A stretch of DNA of 64,000 nucleotides from contig JAZNZY010000019.1 of assembly GCA_045595165.1 (NCBI GenBank), forward strand, positions 98,620 through 162,619, read 5' to 3'. A model generated the notes under the pieces. The model did not search any database and was not told where the DNA came from. It worked only from the letters and a program-made list of their open reading frames with translations. Position 1 is the stretch's first letter, and the number at the start of each line of letters is the position of its first letter. Positions 8,909-17,751 of the stretch are shown in pieces. This DNA is from SFLA01 sp045595165 (GTDB lineage: Bacteria > Bacillota > Clostridia > Oscillospirales > CAG-382). The translations under genes were made by a program, and so were the position numbers.

Positions 8909-10255
8909 GCCGTCTGACCTTGTTAGGCAAACGACGCTTTCCACGTGTCCCGTTCTCGGGAAAAGATCAAAAACAGCGGCTTTTTGCGCTTTAAAACCTT
9001 TTTCCTCGAATATTTTTATATCTCTTGCCAGGGTTGCGGGGTTGCAGGAGATATATACCACCTTTTTGGTGCCGGATAGGCAGATATCGTTTATCACCTT
9101 TTCCGTCATTCCCTTGCGGGGCGGGTCGGTCAGCACCACGTCTGGAGTGCCGAAGGTGTTTTTGCACTCTTCAATACCCTTTTCGCTGTCCGCACACACG
9201 AAGCGGAAATCCGTATATCCGTTTGCTTTTGCATTGCGGGATGCATCCTCCACCGCTTGGGGGATAATTTCAATACCGAACAGCTTTGTATCCGTATCCG
9301 TACAGCAAATGCCCACCGTTCCCGTACCGCAGTAAAGATCGCATACTATATCGCCCTTTTTGGGGGACGCATATTCCTTTGCCTTGTTAAGCAGCATTTC
9401 CGCCGCCTTGGTGTTTACCTGCCAGAAGGAGAGGGGGGATACCAAAAAACGCTTTTCGCACAGAATATCGGTAAGATAGGGCTCTCCCTTTAACAGCACG
9501 CACTTTTTGCCCAATATTACGTTGGTGTTTTGGGTGTTTATGTTCGCATAAAAGCTTTTAATCTCGGGGTGGAGCGACGTTATCTTTTCGCACACGGGGT
9601 AGAGGAATGAAATGTCCTCGGTATTCACCACGGGCATAACGCAGTAATCGCCGTTTCCCGTGTTGCGCAGGTACAAATGGCGCAAAACACCTGTGCCCGT
9701 TTCGCTGTCATAAACCGAAACGCCGTTCAGTTCGTTTAAAATATCGTTGATTATCTCTGTAGTTTTCTCGGGCTGAAGCAGGCAGTCCCCGTGAGGGATT
9801 ACTCTGTGCGAATGCCGGGCAAAATACCCTGCCGCCAACCTTCCGTCCTTTACCGTTACGGGATATTGCGCCTTGTTGCGGTATCTTTCCGTAACAGGAC
9901 TTACAATATATTCGGGTATTATATCGCATTTGCCGATACGGGAAAGGCAATCCCGTACATGGTCATATTTTAACCTTTTCTCCGCTTCATAGTTCATATG
10001 CCGTAAAGCGCAGCCGCCGCATTGCTTGAACACGGGGCAATCGGGCTGAATACGGTCGGGAGAAGGTGAAATCAGCTCTTCCGTTTTTCCCACAAGATAA
10101 CCCGTGGTTTCTTTAATTATCTTAACCGTCATTTCATCTCCCGCACAGCACATGGGGGTGAATACCACCTTGCCGTCTTCGGTACGGGAAATTCCGTCCC
10201 CTTCGGGAGTAACTGCGGTTATTTTAAGCTTATAGACCCGATTTTTCTCTTTCAT
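8906..10255 (-). CDS. rlmD: 23S rRNA (uracil-C5)-methyltransferase, RlmD/RumA family
   Basis: SAM-dependent uracil-5 methyltransferase of 449 residues. An N-terminal TRAM/OB domain (residues 1-60) is followed by CPVFKQCGGC (Cys73, 79, 82), which in RumA-type enzymes ligates a [4Fe-4S] cluster together with a later cysteine. The SAM domain includes VCDLYCGTGTVG and LTDPPRKGM, and ISCNPATL places the catalytic Cys near 404. Firmicute members may modify U747 and/or U1939, and the target here is not settled by sequence. It is the last gene of the rnf-like run, 26 bp behind the six-helix membrane gene. Its stop codon begins a hairpin array. Confidence 0.92.
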   Translation of the reverse strand: MKEKNRVYKLKITAVTPEGDGISRTEDGKVVFTPMCCAGDEMTVKIIKETTGYLVGKTEELISPSPDRIQPDCPVFKQCGGCALRHMNYEAEKRLKYDHVRDCLSRIGKCDIIPEYIVSPVTERYRNKAQYPVTVKDGRLAAGYFARHSHRVIPHGDCLLQPEKTTEIINDILNELNGVSVYDSETGTGVLRHLYLRNTGNGDYCVMPVVNTEDISFLYPVCEKITSLHPEIKSFYANINTQNTNVILGKKCVLLKGEPYLTDILCEKRFLVSPLSFWQVNTKAAEMLLNKAKEYASPKKGDIVCDLYCGTGTVGICCTDTDTKLFGIEIIPQAVEDASRNAKANGYTDFRFVCADSEKGIEECKNTFGTPDVVLTDPPRKGMTEKVINDICLSGTKKVVYISCNPATLARDIKIFEEKGFKAQKAAVFDLFPRTGHVESVVCLTRSDG

Positions 10256-10280
10256 TTTTTACGGATCTCCTTTTTTCGTT

Positions 10281-10814
10281 TTAAATTACGCCGAGTACGG
10301 TTATTAAAGCGGCTGCAACGCAAAACACTTCAAACACAAACGGTGGTTTTGTATTTTTGGAATTAAGTACTATTCCGTGCCATAATATCACCGTAGCGGC
10401 AAAGCATACACAGGCGATGGAGGAGCTTATCAAAAGTGATTCCGGATTATCTCCCGAAAACTCTATTGCCGTCATTACAGCGGAAAGCACAGGCAAAAGT
10501 ATTATGGCAGGCAGGTAGATAGCTTCGGTTTTATACAGCTTTCTTGCCGCAAAAGCCGCCCCTATTCCCAACACCGCCGCGCCGATTGCGGAAAACACGG
10601 TAAGCATTGTGCTGTTTGCAAAACCGCCGAAATAATTTGCGCACAAATAACCGCCCAGTGCGGTTCCTCCAACTCCTGCGACGATACAGCACACCGCCGT
10701 TGTGATCACGGGCTTGCTATCCCCACGCAAAAAGGTTTTGTCCCTTAAAAGCAGTGAGCAAAACAGGCGGAGTGCCGCCACAAGGCAAATTGCGGAAACA
10801 ATAAAAATCTTCAT
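10281..10814 (-). CDS. Six-helix membrane protein, divergent RnfA/RnfE-like
   Basis: A 177-residue protein with about six membrane helices and almost no loops, the topology of RnfA/RnfE/NqrD/NqrE. A TEAIYLPAIILLPVL segment aligns by eye with the IYLPLITTNC region of RnfA, but the conserved NC pair is missing. The ATGA start overlaps the rnfD stop, implying coupled translation. The position after rnfC and rnfD supports an Rnf-related role. The sequence is so divergent that electron-transfer function is uncertain. It may be a structural remnant or an unrelated six-helix protein. Confidence 0.6.
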   Translation of the reverse strand: MKIFIVSAICLVAALRLFCSLLLRDKTFLRGDSKPVITTAVCCIVAGVGGTALGGYLCANYFGGFANSTMLTVFSAIGAAVLGIGAAFAARKLYKTEAIYLPAIILLPVLSAVMTAIEFSGDNPESLLISSSIACVCFAATVILWHGIVLNSKNTKPPFVFEVFCVAAALITVLGVI

Positions 10815-11791
10815 TTTTTGCCTCCTTTAACCTTGGTTCTCCCGTATGCAACGGGGAGGGTGTATCTGTCGATAACGGGAGTGAGTAGACCCATTATCAC
10901 TACTGCGGCATAAACGCCCTCTTCGGAAACACCCATATAACGTATAAGCACCGTAAGCGTTGCCGTTCCTGCGCCAAAGATTATCCTTCCCATATCGGTT
11001 ACGGGCATGGAATGAGTATCCGAAAAAGCGTAGGTTGCGGCAAGCATACCGCCTCCCGAAAGTAGGGAAACCAGCATAAAGAATATAGCCTCGTTATCTC
11101 CCTTGGGGAAGATAAGCGTTATAAGACATAAAACGACCGCAAAAGCAACCGGCGCCTGCCAGCGCATCTTTTTGCGCACCAAAAGGAATATGCATCCCGC
11201 AAGCAACAGCATAAAGCTTATTTCGCCTATATTGCCGGATACTGTTCCAAAAAACTGATCCCACAGCGTGCCTGAGGAAACTTTTCCCTGCGCCAAAAGC
11301 TGTAAGGGGGTGTAGGTGCGTATGGAATTTATATCGGCTTCCGCGGGGTTAAACAGCCAAGGAGATACGTACACGAACGCCTGAGTGGCTCTTGAAAGCA
11401 ATTTCGGAAACAACGTCCGTACTGTCGCCGCGGCGAAAAAACCTCCGAAAAAGGGCTTTCTGCCCTCAGGAAGCCACAACGAGGGAATGGCGGACAACGC
11501 TCCGCCCAGCATAGGAATATAATAGGGCACGGAGGCGGGAAGAGTAAAGGCGAAAACGGCGGCGGAAACTGCCGTATCCAGCATAACAGCGGGAGATACC
11601 ATTTTCTTTAATGCCGTCTTTACGCCCAAAAGAACTGCAAGGGAAAACAAAACGGATATAACCGTTATAAAAAGCGCGCGGACACCGTATGCGTATATAC
11701 TCCACACCAGAGGGAGCAAAAGAATTACGCATCTGTCTGCGGAAAAGGAGAGAGCGCTTGTTTTACTGTGCAGAGTGGGGGAATATGTCAT
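10811..11791 (-). CDS. RnfD/NqrB-like membrane subunit
   Basis: A 326-residue protein with about eight to ten membrane helices, matching the RnfD/NqrB family of ion-translocating ferredoxin:NAD+ or quinone oxidoreductases. The segment RTYTPLQLL corresponds to the family's SGATPL motif, in which Thr carries covalent FMN. The TPL is kept but the SGA part is not. The ATG at 11791 is preceded by a strong AAGGAGG and overlaps the rnfC stop (ATGA), so translation is coupled. No RnfG, RnfB or second RnfA/E homologue lies nearby, so this would be an incomplete complex unless completed elsewhere. Confidence 0.78.
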   Translation of the reverse strand: MTYSPTLHSKTSALSFSADRCVILLLPLVWSIYAYGVRALFITVISVLFSLAVLLGVKTALKKMVSPAVMLDTAVSAAVFAFTLPASVPYYIPMLGGALSAIPSLWLPEGRKPFFGGFFAAATVRTLFPKLLSRATQAFVYVSPWLFNPAEADINSIRTYTPLQLLAQGKVSSGTLWDQFFGTVSGNIGEISFMLLLAGCIFLLVRKKMRWQAPVAFAVVLCLITLIFPKGDNEAIFFMLVSLLSGGGMLAATYAFSDTHSMPVTDMGRIIFGAGTATLTVLIRYMGVSEEGVYAAVVIMGLLTPVIDRYTLPVAYGRTKVKGGKK

Positions 11792-13029
11792 TTTGCTGCC
11801 TCCTTTTTTCTTTCGCTTATAATATCCAGCAGGTTTATTTCCGAAGGGCAAACGTATTCACAGCATCCGCACATATCGCACAGCCTTGTCCAGGCGGGCT
11901 TTTGGCTTCCGTCAACAAAAGTGAGGGGGGCAATATGCATAGGACAATGGGAAATACATTTTCCGCAGCGTATACACGCTTGCGGGGTCTTGCTTGCGGG
12001 ATCGGTAATTATTAACTGGGTTGTGGATTTGGTAACACATCCATTTTCCAGATCCGTCGCAGTGCCGTTTACCGCGCTTCCGTAAACGCAGACAGCTCCT
12101 TCGGGAACGCCGCCGCATTTTTCCGTAACTGCGCGTAAGGACGTACCGATAGGTACCAAGAGATTTGCGGGAGAAGCACATTTTTCACCGCTTACGGTAA
12201 CGTATTTATCCGTTACGGGCATACCCTCTGCACAGGCATTGTATATGCGAAGCACGGTTTCTGCGGAAAATACGGTGTAGCCTATATCGTGGGTGGCGTG
12301 CCCTGCGGGGACTTCTTTTTTTATTATCGCGCAAAGCAGGTTTCTTTCCTCGCCGAGAGGATACTTCGGCTCAAGGCGGGTAACGGATATAAGCTTATCC
12401 TTTTCGCCCAAAACCGCCTTCAATGCGGAATATGCCTTGCGCTCGTTGTTTTCAAGTGCGAATACCACCTGCTTTACTCCGATCGCCTTTGCGAGAATTC
12501 TTGCGCCGTACACCAGTTCTTTTGCGTGTTCTTTTACGATCTCTCTTACAAAGCTTCCGTAAGGATCGGACTGAACGCAGTTTATGACCAGACAAAAGGC
12601 TTTTCCGCGGGATGCAATGATCTTAACGTGGGTGGGAAAACCGCTGTAGGTTCCCACAACGCCCATAGTCCGTATCTTTTCGGTTATTTCCTCCGCCGTT
12701 ATTTCGGAAACGGGTTTGGTAAAGGGGTTGGGGGGAGCGCAGGTTTCCGTTTTATCGGATTTTATAACTATATAGTGGGAATTATCCTTTGTAAGTAAGC
12801 GGACGACGGTGCCCGAAACGGGCGCGTGAAGATTAGCCAGTCTGTTGCTTATTGCAATAGTCTGACCTTTCAATACGGTATCGCCTTCTTTTATGCAGGG
12901 GGTAGTGTCCCCTCCCGCCTGCTGGGCAATATTTATTGCCACCGCCGCAGGGGTGAATATTTCTGTTGTCTTCCCGTGGGATAACCCCGTCTTGTTTATT
13001 TTAATTCCGCCGTAAAAGCTGTTTGCCAT
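11788..13029 (-). CDS. RnfC-like electron-transport subunit, two [4Fe-4S] motifs
   Basis: 413 residues with the RnfC domain order: N-terminal FYGGIKIN, a barrel-sandwich/lipoyl-like part (LHAPVSGTV, about 66-75), a central Rossmann-like domain, an SLBB-like part, and at the C-terminus two ferredoxin motifs (CIRCGKCISHCP from residue 352 and CDMCGCCEYVCP from about 384). In typical RnfC the flavin/NADH region reads GxGGAxFPTHVK; here it is VVGTYSGFPTHVK, so nucleotide binding may be altered. It is the first gene of the rnfC-rnfD-RnfA/E-like-rlmD run, divergent from the DUF4364 gene. Confidence 0.82.
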   Translation of the reverse strand: MANSFYGGIKINKTGLSHGKTTEIFTPAAVAINIAQQAGGDTTPCIKEGDTVLKGQTIAISNRLANLHAPVSGTVVRLLTKDNSHYIVIKSDKTETCAPPNPFTKPVSEITAEEITEKIRTMGVVGTYSGFPTHVKIIASRGKAFCLVINCVQSDPYGSFVREIVKEHAKELVYGARILAKAIGVKQVVFALENNERKAYSALKAVLGEKDKLISVTRLEPKYPLGEERNLLCAIIKKEVPAGHATHDIGYTVFSAETVLRIYNACAEGMPVTDKYVTVSGEKCASPANLLVPIGTSLRAVTEKCGGVPEGAVCVYGSAVNGTATDLENGCVTKSTTQLIITDPASKTPQACIRCGKCISHCPMHIAPLTFVDGSQKPAWTRLCDMCGCCEYVCPSEINLLDIISERKKEAAK

Positions 13030-13110
13030 ATAAAACCTCGTGATATATAGTATATCTTAATATAATATCTTAACATTAAAAAAAATATATTGCAAGTATT
13101 AGTTTAACTA

Positions 13111-13139
13111 TTGAATTTTTTATTAAAATACTGTAATAT
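13111..13139 (+). promoter_or_regulatory. Sigma-A-type promoter for the DUF4364-nth genes
   Basis: TTGAAT, a 17-bp spacer and TAATAT lie 20 bp upstream of the TTG start at 13159. The surrounding intergenic DNA between the divergent rnfC and DUF4364 genes is very AT-rich. Confidence 0.6.
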
Positions 13140-13158
13140 ATTGTCGGGGTGATGTTTT

Positions 13159-13698
13159 TTGAACCTGACAGAAAAATTTGAAATAAAGGTCTTCATTTTG
13201 TATTTGCTTAAAAATCTGGATGAACCCTTGGATTATGATACTATCAGCGAGATCGTCGTACAGGACGGCTTTGTGAATTTCTTTGATTTTGCGGATTGCT
13301 TTGCGGATCTTGTCGGAGCAGGGCAGATCGACGCGATCTTTGAAAGCGAGATACCCACGTATCTCATCTCTGCCACCGGCAGAGAAGCGGTAAGCAACGT
13401 GGAAACACGCCTTTATAACACGGTGCGTGAGCAGGCGTTAAGGTCTGCCCAACGCTTACTTGCTTTGCGCAAGGACGGCACCCGCGTTTCGTCGGATATA
13501 AAGCCTTGCGGAGAGGGGTACAGTATTACCTGCTCCATTACCAACAGCACCAAAACAGTGCTCAACGTGGAACTGTATGTAACTGAGGAGAGATACGCTC
13601 ATCAGCTTATCGGTAATTTCGAGGATAACGCAGAAAACGTGTATAAGGGGATAATGGCACTCCTTTCGGGAGATGTCAATTATATTTTCAATGAATAA
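13159..13698 (+). CDS. DUF4364 family protein (winged-helix-like)
   Basis: A 179-residue soluble protein with the DUF4364 layout: an N-terminal winged-helix-like region (FILYLLKNLDEPLDYDTI), a mid-protein ATGREAV segment and an alpha/beta C-terminal half. Members are common in Clostridia and are thought to be regulators, but none is characterised to my knowledge. The start is TTG, preceded by a GGGGTGA ribosome site. Its 3' end overlaps the endonuclease III start, which couples the two genes. Confidence 0.75.
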   Translation: MNLTEKFEIKVFILYLLKNLDEPLDYDTISEIVVQDGFVNFFDFADCFADLVGAGQIDAIFESEIPTYLISATGREAVSNVETRLYNTVREQALRSAQRLLALRKDGTRVSSDIKPCGEGYSITCSITNSTKTVLNVELYVTEERYAHQLIGNFEDNAENVYKGIMALLSGDVNYIFNE

Positions 13699-14317
13699 TA
13701 AAGCTGCTGCAATAACCGATGCGTTGTATAACCTTTATCCGGACGCCGTCTGCGGACTTGATGCAGGTGCGGATCCTTACCGTCTGTTCGTAATGGCGGT
13801 GCTTTCCGCCCAGTGTACGGATGAACGGGTAAACGCAGTATCCACAGAACTGTTCAAACATTTTCCCACACCCCTTTCCATTGCGGAAAGCAAAGAGGGC
13901 GAACTGGAAAAATACATATACACCGTAGGACTGTATAATTCAAAGGCAAAATCCTTGCGTGAAGCCTGCCGCCGTATAGTGGACGTGTACGGAGGCGAGA
14001 TACCGTCGGATATGGATGATCTCCTTTCCCTCCGCGGAGTGGGCAGAAAGGTTGCCAATCTGTTAAGAGGCGATATTTTCGGCTTGGGCGGTATTGTAGC
14101 GGATACTCATTGCATAAGAATATCCGTAAGGCTTGGTCTTTGCTCCAAAAAAGACCCCGTAACCGTGGAAAGAGAGCTTACGCCTGTCATTCCTACAGAT
14201 AAGCAATCCGGATTTTGCCACCGTATGGTACTTTTTGGAAGAGAATACTGTACCGCAAGAAACCCGTCGTGCGAAAAATGCCCGCTCAGTCATTTGTGCG
14301 ATACCGCACAAAACTAA
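13691..14317 (+). CDS. nth: Endonuclease III (DNA glycosylase/AP lyase)
   Basis: Removes oxidised pyrimidines and cleaves the abasic site in base-excision repair. With the ATG at 13691 the product is 208 residues. The catalytic Lys120 (helix-hairpin-helix SLRGVGRKVANLL) and Asp138 (VADTHC) fall at the same numbers as in E. coli Nth, and the cluster cysteines are 187, 194, 197 and 203, also as in E. coli. This supports 13691 over the in-frame ATG at 13673. The start lies inside the DUF4364 stop region. The TAA stop at 14315 is the first triplet of a hairpin array. Confidence 0.96.
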   Translation: MNNKAAAITDALYNLYPDAVCGLDAGADPYRLFVMAVLSAQCTDERVNAVSTELFKHFPTPLSIAESKEGELEKYIYTVGLYNSKAKSLREACRRIVDVYGGEIPSDMDDLLSLRGVGRKVANLLRGDIFGLGGIVADTHCIRISVRLGLCSKKDPVTVERELTPVIPTDKQSGFCHRMVLFGREYCTARNPSCEKCPLSHLCDTAQN

Positions 14318-14390
14318 GTTCGCCTTCAGCGAGTGAAGTTGCCTTCGCTTGCGCTTTGGCGCAGTATGCACCTGACGGTGCGTGATTTTA
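14315..14390 (+). repeat. Hairpin array starting at the nth stop codon
   Basis: From the stop codon the sequence reads TAAGTTCGCCTTCAGCG, then GTGAAGTT, then hairpins GCCTTCGCTTGC, TGCGCtttgGCGCA and GCACCtgacGGTGC with a GTGATTTT tail. It shares the TAAGTT...GTGAAGTT start with the arrays at 8908 (minus) and 55691 (plus). Confidence 0.75.
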
Positions 14391-14442
14391 TAACAATAAA
14401 AACAAAAAATAAATAACCCAAACCACGAAAGGACAAAAGAAA

Positions 14443-15909
14443 ATGAAAAAATTCACAGCACTTCTTTTGCTGGCGCTTTTGGTCATCGTTCCCTGCTTTG
14501 CCGCTTGTAACGACGAAATCGACGATGCCGGTCAAAACTCCGAGGTTTCCGAGGCGGCAGGCTTCCCCTTGGAATATAAAAAGTTCGACAATGCTACCGT
14601 AACCATTCTCGGTATTGCTTCCGGCAGACACACCTACGGTGAAATGCAGTTCGTTGCCAACGAAGAGCAGGATGGCAACGTTATTAACGATGTTGTTGCC
14701 GAAAGAAACAATTATATCGAAGAAACCTATGGCATAAAGATCGAGCTTCTTACAGAAGATTATCCCAATACCAAGATCGACGATATGCTGGCAACCGGTC
14801 TTGATACCTATGACGTTATCGTTGGCGACGTATTCAATATGATGCCCAAGGTAACCTCCGGTGCGTTCCACAAGCTTAACGACCTTCTCCTGCTCGAAAA
14901 CGAGTGGTGGGATCAGAACTCCATCAAGTTCCTTTCTCCTGCAGGAGATACCTATATGGTTGCAGGCGACGCACTCATTTGCGACGATATATTCACCTAT
15001 CTCGTACTGTTCAACAAGGATATGTACGAGGATCAGGGTCTTATGGACCAGTACGGTTCTATGTATGATATGGTTGACGCCGGTGAATGGACCTATGACC
15101 GCCTCCATACCATTGCAAAAGCAGTTTCCAAGCCCGATCCCGACGGAAAGTGGACAAACGTTAACTGTACTTACGGTTTCCTGGGCGATGCATACGGCTC
15201 TACTATGATGGTATCCGGCGCAGGTGTTTCTACCGTTGAGCTTACCGATGATGGATTTAACCTTGTTGTAGGCTCTCAGAAGTCTATCGACGTTTTCCAG
15301 AAGGTTCAGGCTCTTATGGGCGATACCGCCGCTTGCTGCTATGTTGAGCAGATTCCCGAGCAGTGGTCCGGCATCAGCTCCATCTTCAAGAATAACAGAG
15401 GTCTTTATTACCTTACCGTTGCAAACGGTATCGTAACTCTCAGACAGTCTGTTACCGAGGAAGAGGCTGTAAACTTCGGTGTTGTTCCCATTCCCAAGTT
15501 TGACGAAGAGCAGGAAAACTACTATTCCGGCATCAACGCATACCAGTCCGAGGTTATTACCATTCCCTCTACCAACAAAGAAAATCTTGATGCTACCGTA
15601 TACGCTCTGGAAGCGTTGGCATACTACAGCCATACTCCCGCATCCGGAAAGAGCCTTAAGGAAGCGTACTATGAAACCGTTCTTAAGCTTCAGTCCGTTG
15701 AATCCGATGATGACGCTCGCATGCTTGATATCATCTTCGGCAACCGTCTGTACGACCTCGGCGGTATCTACAACTGGGGCGGTCTGATCGGCGTATATTC
15801 TCACTGCTTGCGTAACAACGCAGGTCTTGCTTCTTACTGGGAATCCATTCAGGGCAAGGTAGAAGCCGAAATGGACGCTACTCTCGAAGCATACGATAAT
15901 ATGAAATAA
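14443..15909 (+). CDS. Extracellular solute-binding lipoprotein (ABC family 1)
   Basis: A 488-residue lipoprotein. Signal peptide residues 1-21 end in the lipobox CFAAC, with the lipid-modified Cys at 22. The mature part has the two-lobed periplasmic-binding fold typical of sugar/oligosaccharide ABC uptake (ERNNYIEETYGIKIELL near the start, VIVGDVFNM, a WTYDRLHTIAKAVS segment). No permease or ATPase gene is adjacent, so it is an orphan here and the sugar is unknown. AAAGGA lies upstream of the ATG. The CotH-dockerin gene follows by 23 bp, suggesting a shared extracellular polysaccharide-related role. Confidence 0.85.
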   Translation: MKKFTALLLLALLVIVPCFAACNDEIDDAGQNSEVSEAAGFPLEYKKFDNATVTILGIASGRHTYGEMQFVANEEQDGNVINDVVAERNNYIEETYGIKIELLTEDYPNTKIDDMLATGLDTYDVIVGDVFNMMPKVTSGAFHKLNDLLLLENEWWDQNSIKFLSPAGDTYMVAGDALICDDIFTYLVLFNKDMYEDQGLMDQYGSMYDMVDAGEWTYDRLHTIAKAVSKPDPDGKWTNVNCTYGFLGDAYGSTMMVSGAGVSTVELTDDGFNLVVGSQKSIDVFQKVQALMGDTAACCYVEQIPEQWSGISSIFKNNRGLYYLTVANGIVTLRQSVTEEEAVNFGVVPIPKFDEEQENYYSGINAYQSEVITIPSTNKENLDATVYALEALAYYSHTPASGKSLKEAYYETVLKLQSVESDDDARMLDIIFGNRLYDLGGIYNWGGLIGVYSHCLRNNAGLASYWESIQGKVEAEMDATLEAYDNMK

Positions 15910-15932
15910 AAAATAATCGGGAGGGCAAGAAT

Positions 15933-17615
15933 ATGAAAAGAATTATTTGCTTTTTGCTGGCGGCTGTATGCTTGTTTGCTACTGCCTGCGTATTGCCCGC
16001 CAACGATTATTCATCTCTGGTTTCCGCCGCAGGTGAAGAAATAACGGAAAGTATCCCCGTTCCCGTTAACGATATCGCCGCCGTCTATATAGAAACGGAC
16101 AGATCTATCATTCGGGAAGAATACAGGGCTTGCAGTATAAAAGTCGTTGATATTTACGGAAACACCGTGGAGGATGCCGACAGTAAGATCAAAATTCGCG
16201 GCAACTCCACCTCCTCCGGTGAAAAAAAGCCGTACAACTTCAAATTAAGCGGCAAAACCGAGCTTTTGGGTATGGGCAAGGCAAAGAAATGGTGCCTGCT
16301 TGCCAACTGCTATGAAAAGACACTTATAAGAAATGAAATGGTGTTTGATTTTGCCCGCAACAGCACTTGTCTGGCATTTACTCCCGATAGCCGCTTTGTA
16401 GATGTTTACCTTAACGGTGTTCTTCAGGGAAGCTATATTCTGTGCGAAGCTGTTGAGGCGGGTAGTAGCCGTGTGGATATCGATATAGATAACGGCGAGT
16501 ACCTGCTGGAGAGGGATGTCCGCGAGGACGAGGGGACCGTATATATAAATTCCCCCATGCTGGGCATACGCTTCGGTATAAACGAGCCCGAAGAGCCTAC
16601 CTCACAGCAGGTTGAGGACTTGCTCACTTTCCTCACCAAAGCGGAAACCGCGCTTAAATCGGGCAAAATGTCCGAGATAAAAAAGTATTTCGATGTAGAG
16701 TCTATTGTAGATTTTTATATAATTATGGAATACTTCAAGCAGGTCGACATATCTGTGGGAAGCACCCGTTTTTATATAAAGGACGGAAAGATCTACGGCG
16801 GCCCCGTTTGGGATTTTGACCTTACCATGGGCAACTGCCTTTCTTCCTATTACATCGCGTATAACAACGTGGGCGGAAGCGGTAAATCCTGCGAAGGAAT
16901 ATACTGCAACGTGGATTGGTTCAGATATTTCAACAAGGTTGCGGATTTTAAAGAAATGCGCAACGAGCGCTACCTTGAATTGCAGGACAGTATAGTAAAT
17001 CTGTATACCCGCACGGTAAACGGTATAAGCTATATGGACGAGGTTACCGCATCTTACGGCGCCTCCTTTGCCCGCAATTATAAAGAGGCAGGTTGGAAGA
17101 TAGATAAAGTCTACAGCGAGCTTGAGCGTATTCCCGAAAAGACCTATGAAGGCAATCTGGATTACCTCCGTACATGGCTCAGAGAGCGCAACGAATGGCT
17201 GCTTACCGAATGGGGACTTACCCAGCGCAATTACGTCGTGCCCACAAAGGCTTCGGGTATGAAAGCGGACGGCGGTCTTATTACCGGCCTTAAGGAATGT
17301 GTTACACCCGAAAAATGCGAAGATATGTTTGCACTTAATGCAACCGTAACCGCCAAGCACGATTACGTGGGAACGGGAAGCACCGTTACAAACGAAGGCG
17401 TAACCTATGCCTTTATCCTTATAGGCGACGTGGACGGCACGGGAAAGGTTGATGCGAGAGATTATATCCGCATCCGCCGTGATTTTCTCGGCACCTTCGA
17501 TATCGAGGGACTGTATGAACTGTCCGCCGATTGCAACGGTGACGGAAATATCTCCGCTACGGATTACCTTATGGTAAGACGGCATATTCTGGGTAAACTC
17601 GATCTGTACGAATAA
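15933..17615 (+). CDS. CotH-kinase-family protein with C-terminal type I dockerin
   Basis: 560 residues. A lipobox-like LFATAC (Cys19) ends the signal sequence. The CotH-like kinase domain spans about residues 45-430, with KIRGNST (87-93) and the metal-site-like PVWDFD (291-296). A type I dockerin (498-560) has two Ca-binding F-hand repeats, GDVDGTGKVDARDY and DCNGDGNISATDY. CotH domains are protein/secreted-substrate kinases in spore coats and are also found on secreted clostridial proteins. The dockerin should bind a cohesin on a scaffoldin, linking this protein to a cellulosome-like or other cohesin complex. A GGGAGG ribosome site precedes it and it follows the solute-binding lipoprotein. 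Confidence 0.88.
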   Translation: MKRIICFLLAAVCLFATACVLPANDYSSLVSAAGEEITESIPVPVNDIAAVYIETDRSIIREEYRACSIKVVDIYGNTVEDADSKIKIRGNSTSSGEKKPYNFKLSGKTELLGMGKAKKWCLLANCYEKTLIRNEMVFDFARNSTCLAFTPDSRFVDVYLNGVLQGSYILCEAVEAGSSRVDIDIDNGEYLLERDVREDEGTVYINSPMLGIRFGINEPEEPTSQQVEDLLTFLTKAETALKSGKMSEIKKYFDVESIVDFYIIMEYFKQVDISVGSTRFYIKDGKIYGGPVWDFDLTMGNCLSSYYIAYNNVGGSGKSCEGIYCNVDWFRYFNKVADFKEMRNERYLELQDSIVNLYTRTVNGISYMDEVTASYGASFARNYKEAGWKIDKVYSELERIPEKTYEGNLDYLRTWLRERNEWLLTEWGLTQRNYVVPTKASGMKADGGLITGLKECVTPEKCEDMFALNATVTAKHDYVGTGSTVTNEGVTYAFILIGDVDGTGKVDARDYIRIRRDFLGTFDIEGLYELSADCNGDGNISATDYLMVRRHILGKLDLYE

Positions 17616-17632
17616 AAAAGTCATCCTAAAAA

Positions 17633-17675
17633 CGCAAAGCGTTTTCGGGGACCCCGAACAAAAAATCACCCCAAA
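17633..17675. repeat. GGGGTCCCCG dispersed element (copy a)
   Basis: On the minus strand it reads GGGGTGATTTTTTGTTC, then GGGGTCCCCG, then the hairpin AACGCtttGCGTT. It begins 18 bp after the CotH-dockerin stop codon and belongs to the same family as the copies near 22.8, 38.7, 46.0, 51.9 and 56.0 kb. Confidence 0.75.
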
Positions 17676-17683
17676 CAAAAATT

Positions 17684-17712
17684 AAAAGGAACCGGGAAAT
17701 CGGTTCCTTTTT
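17684..17712 (+). terminator. Rho-independent terminator after CotH-dockerin
   Basis: AAAAGGAACCG and CGGTTCCTTTT pair around a six-base loop, followed by T residues. It ends the solute-binding/CotH operon. Confidence 0.88.
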
Positions 17713-17751
17713 TGTGTATATGGGAGTGTTTACTATCGGGGTCCTCCGAAA

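Noticed and set aside
14326..15804. 492-codon minus-strand frame
   Set aside because: Antisense to the solute-binding lipoprotein, starts without a ribosome site and ends in a hairpin array.
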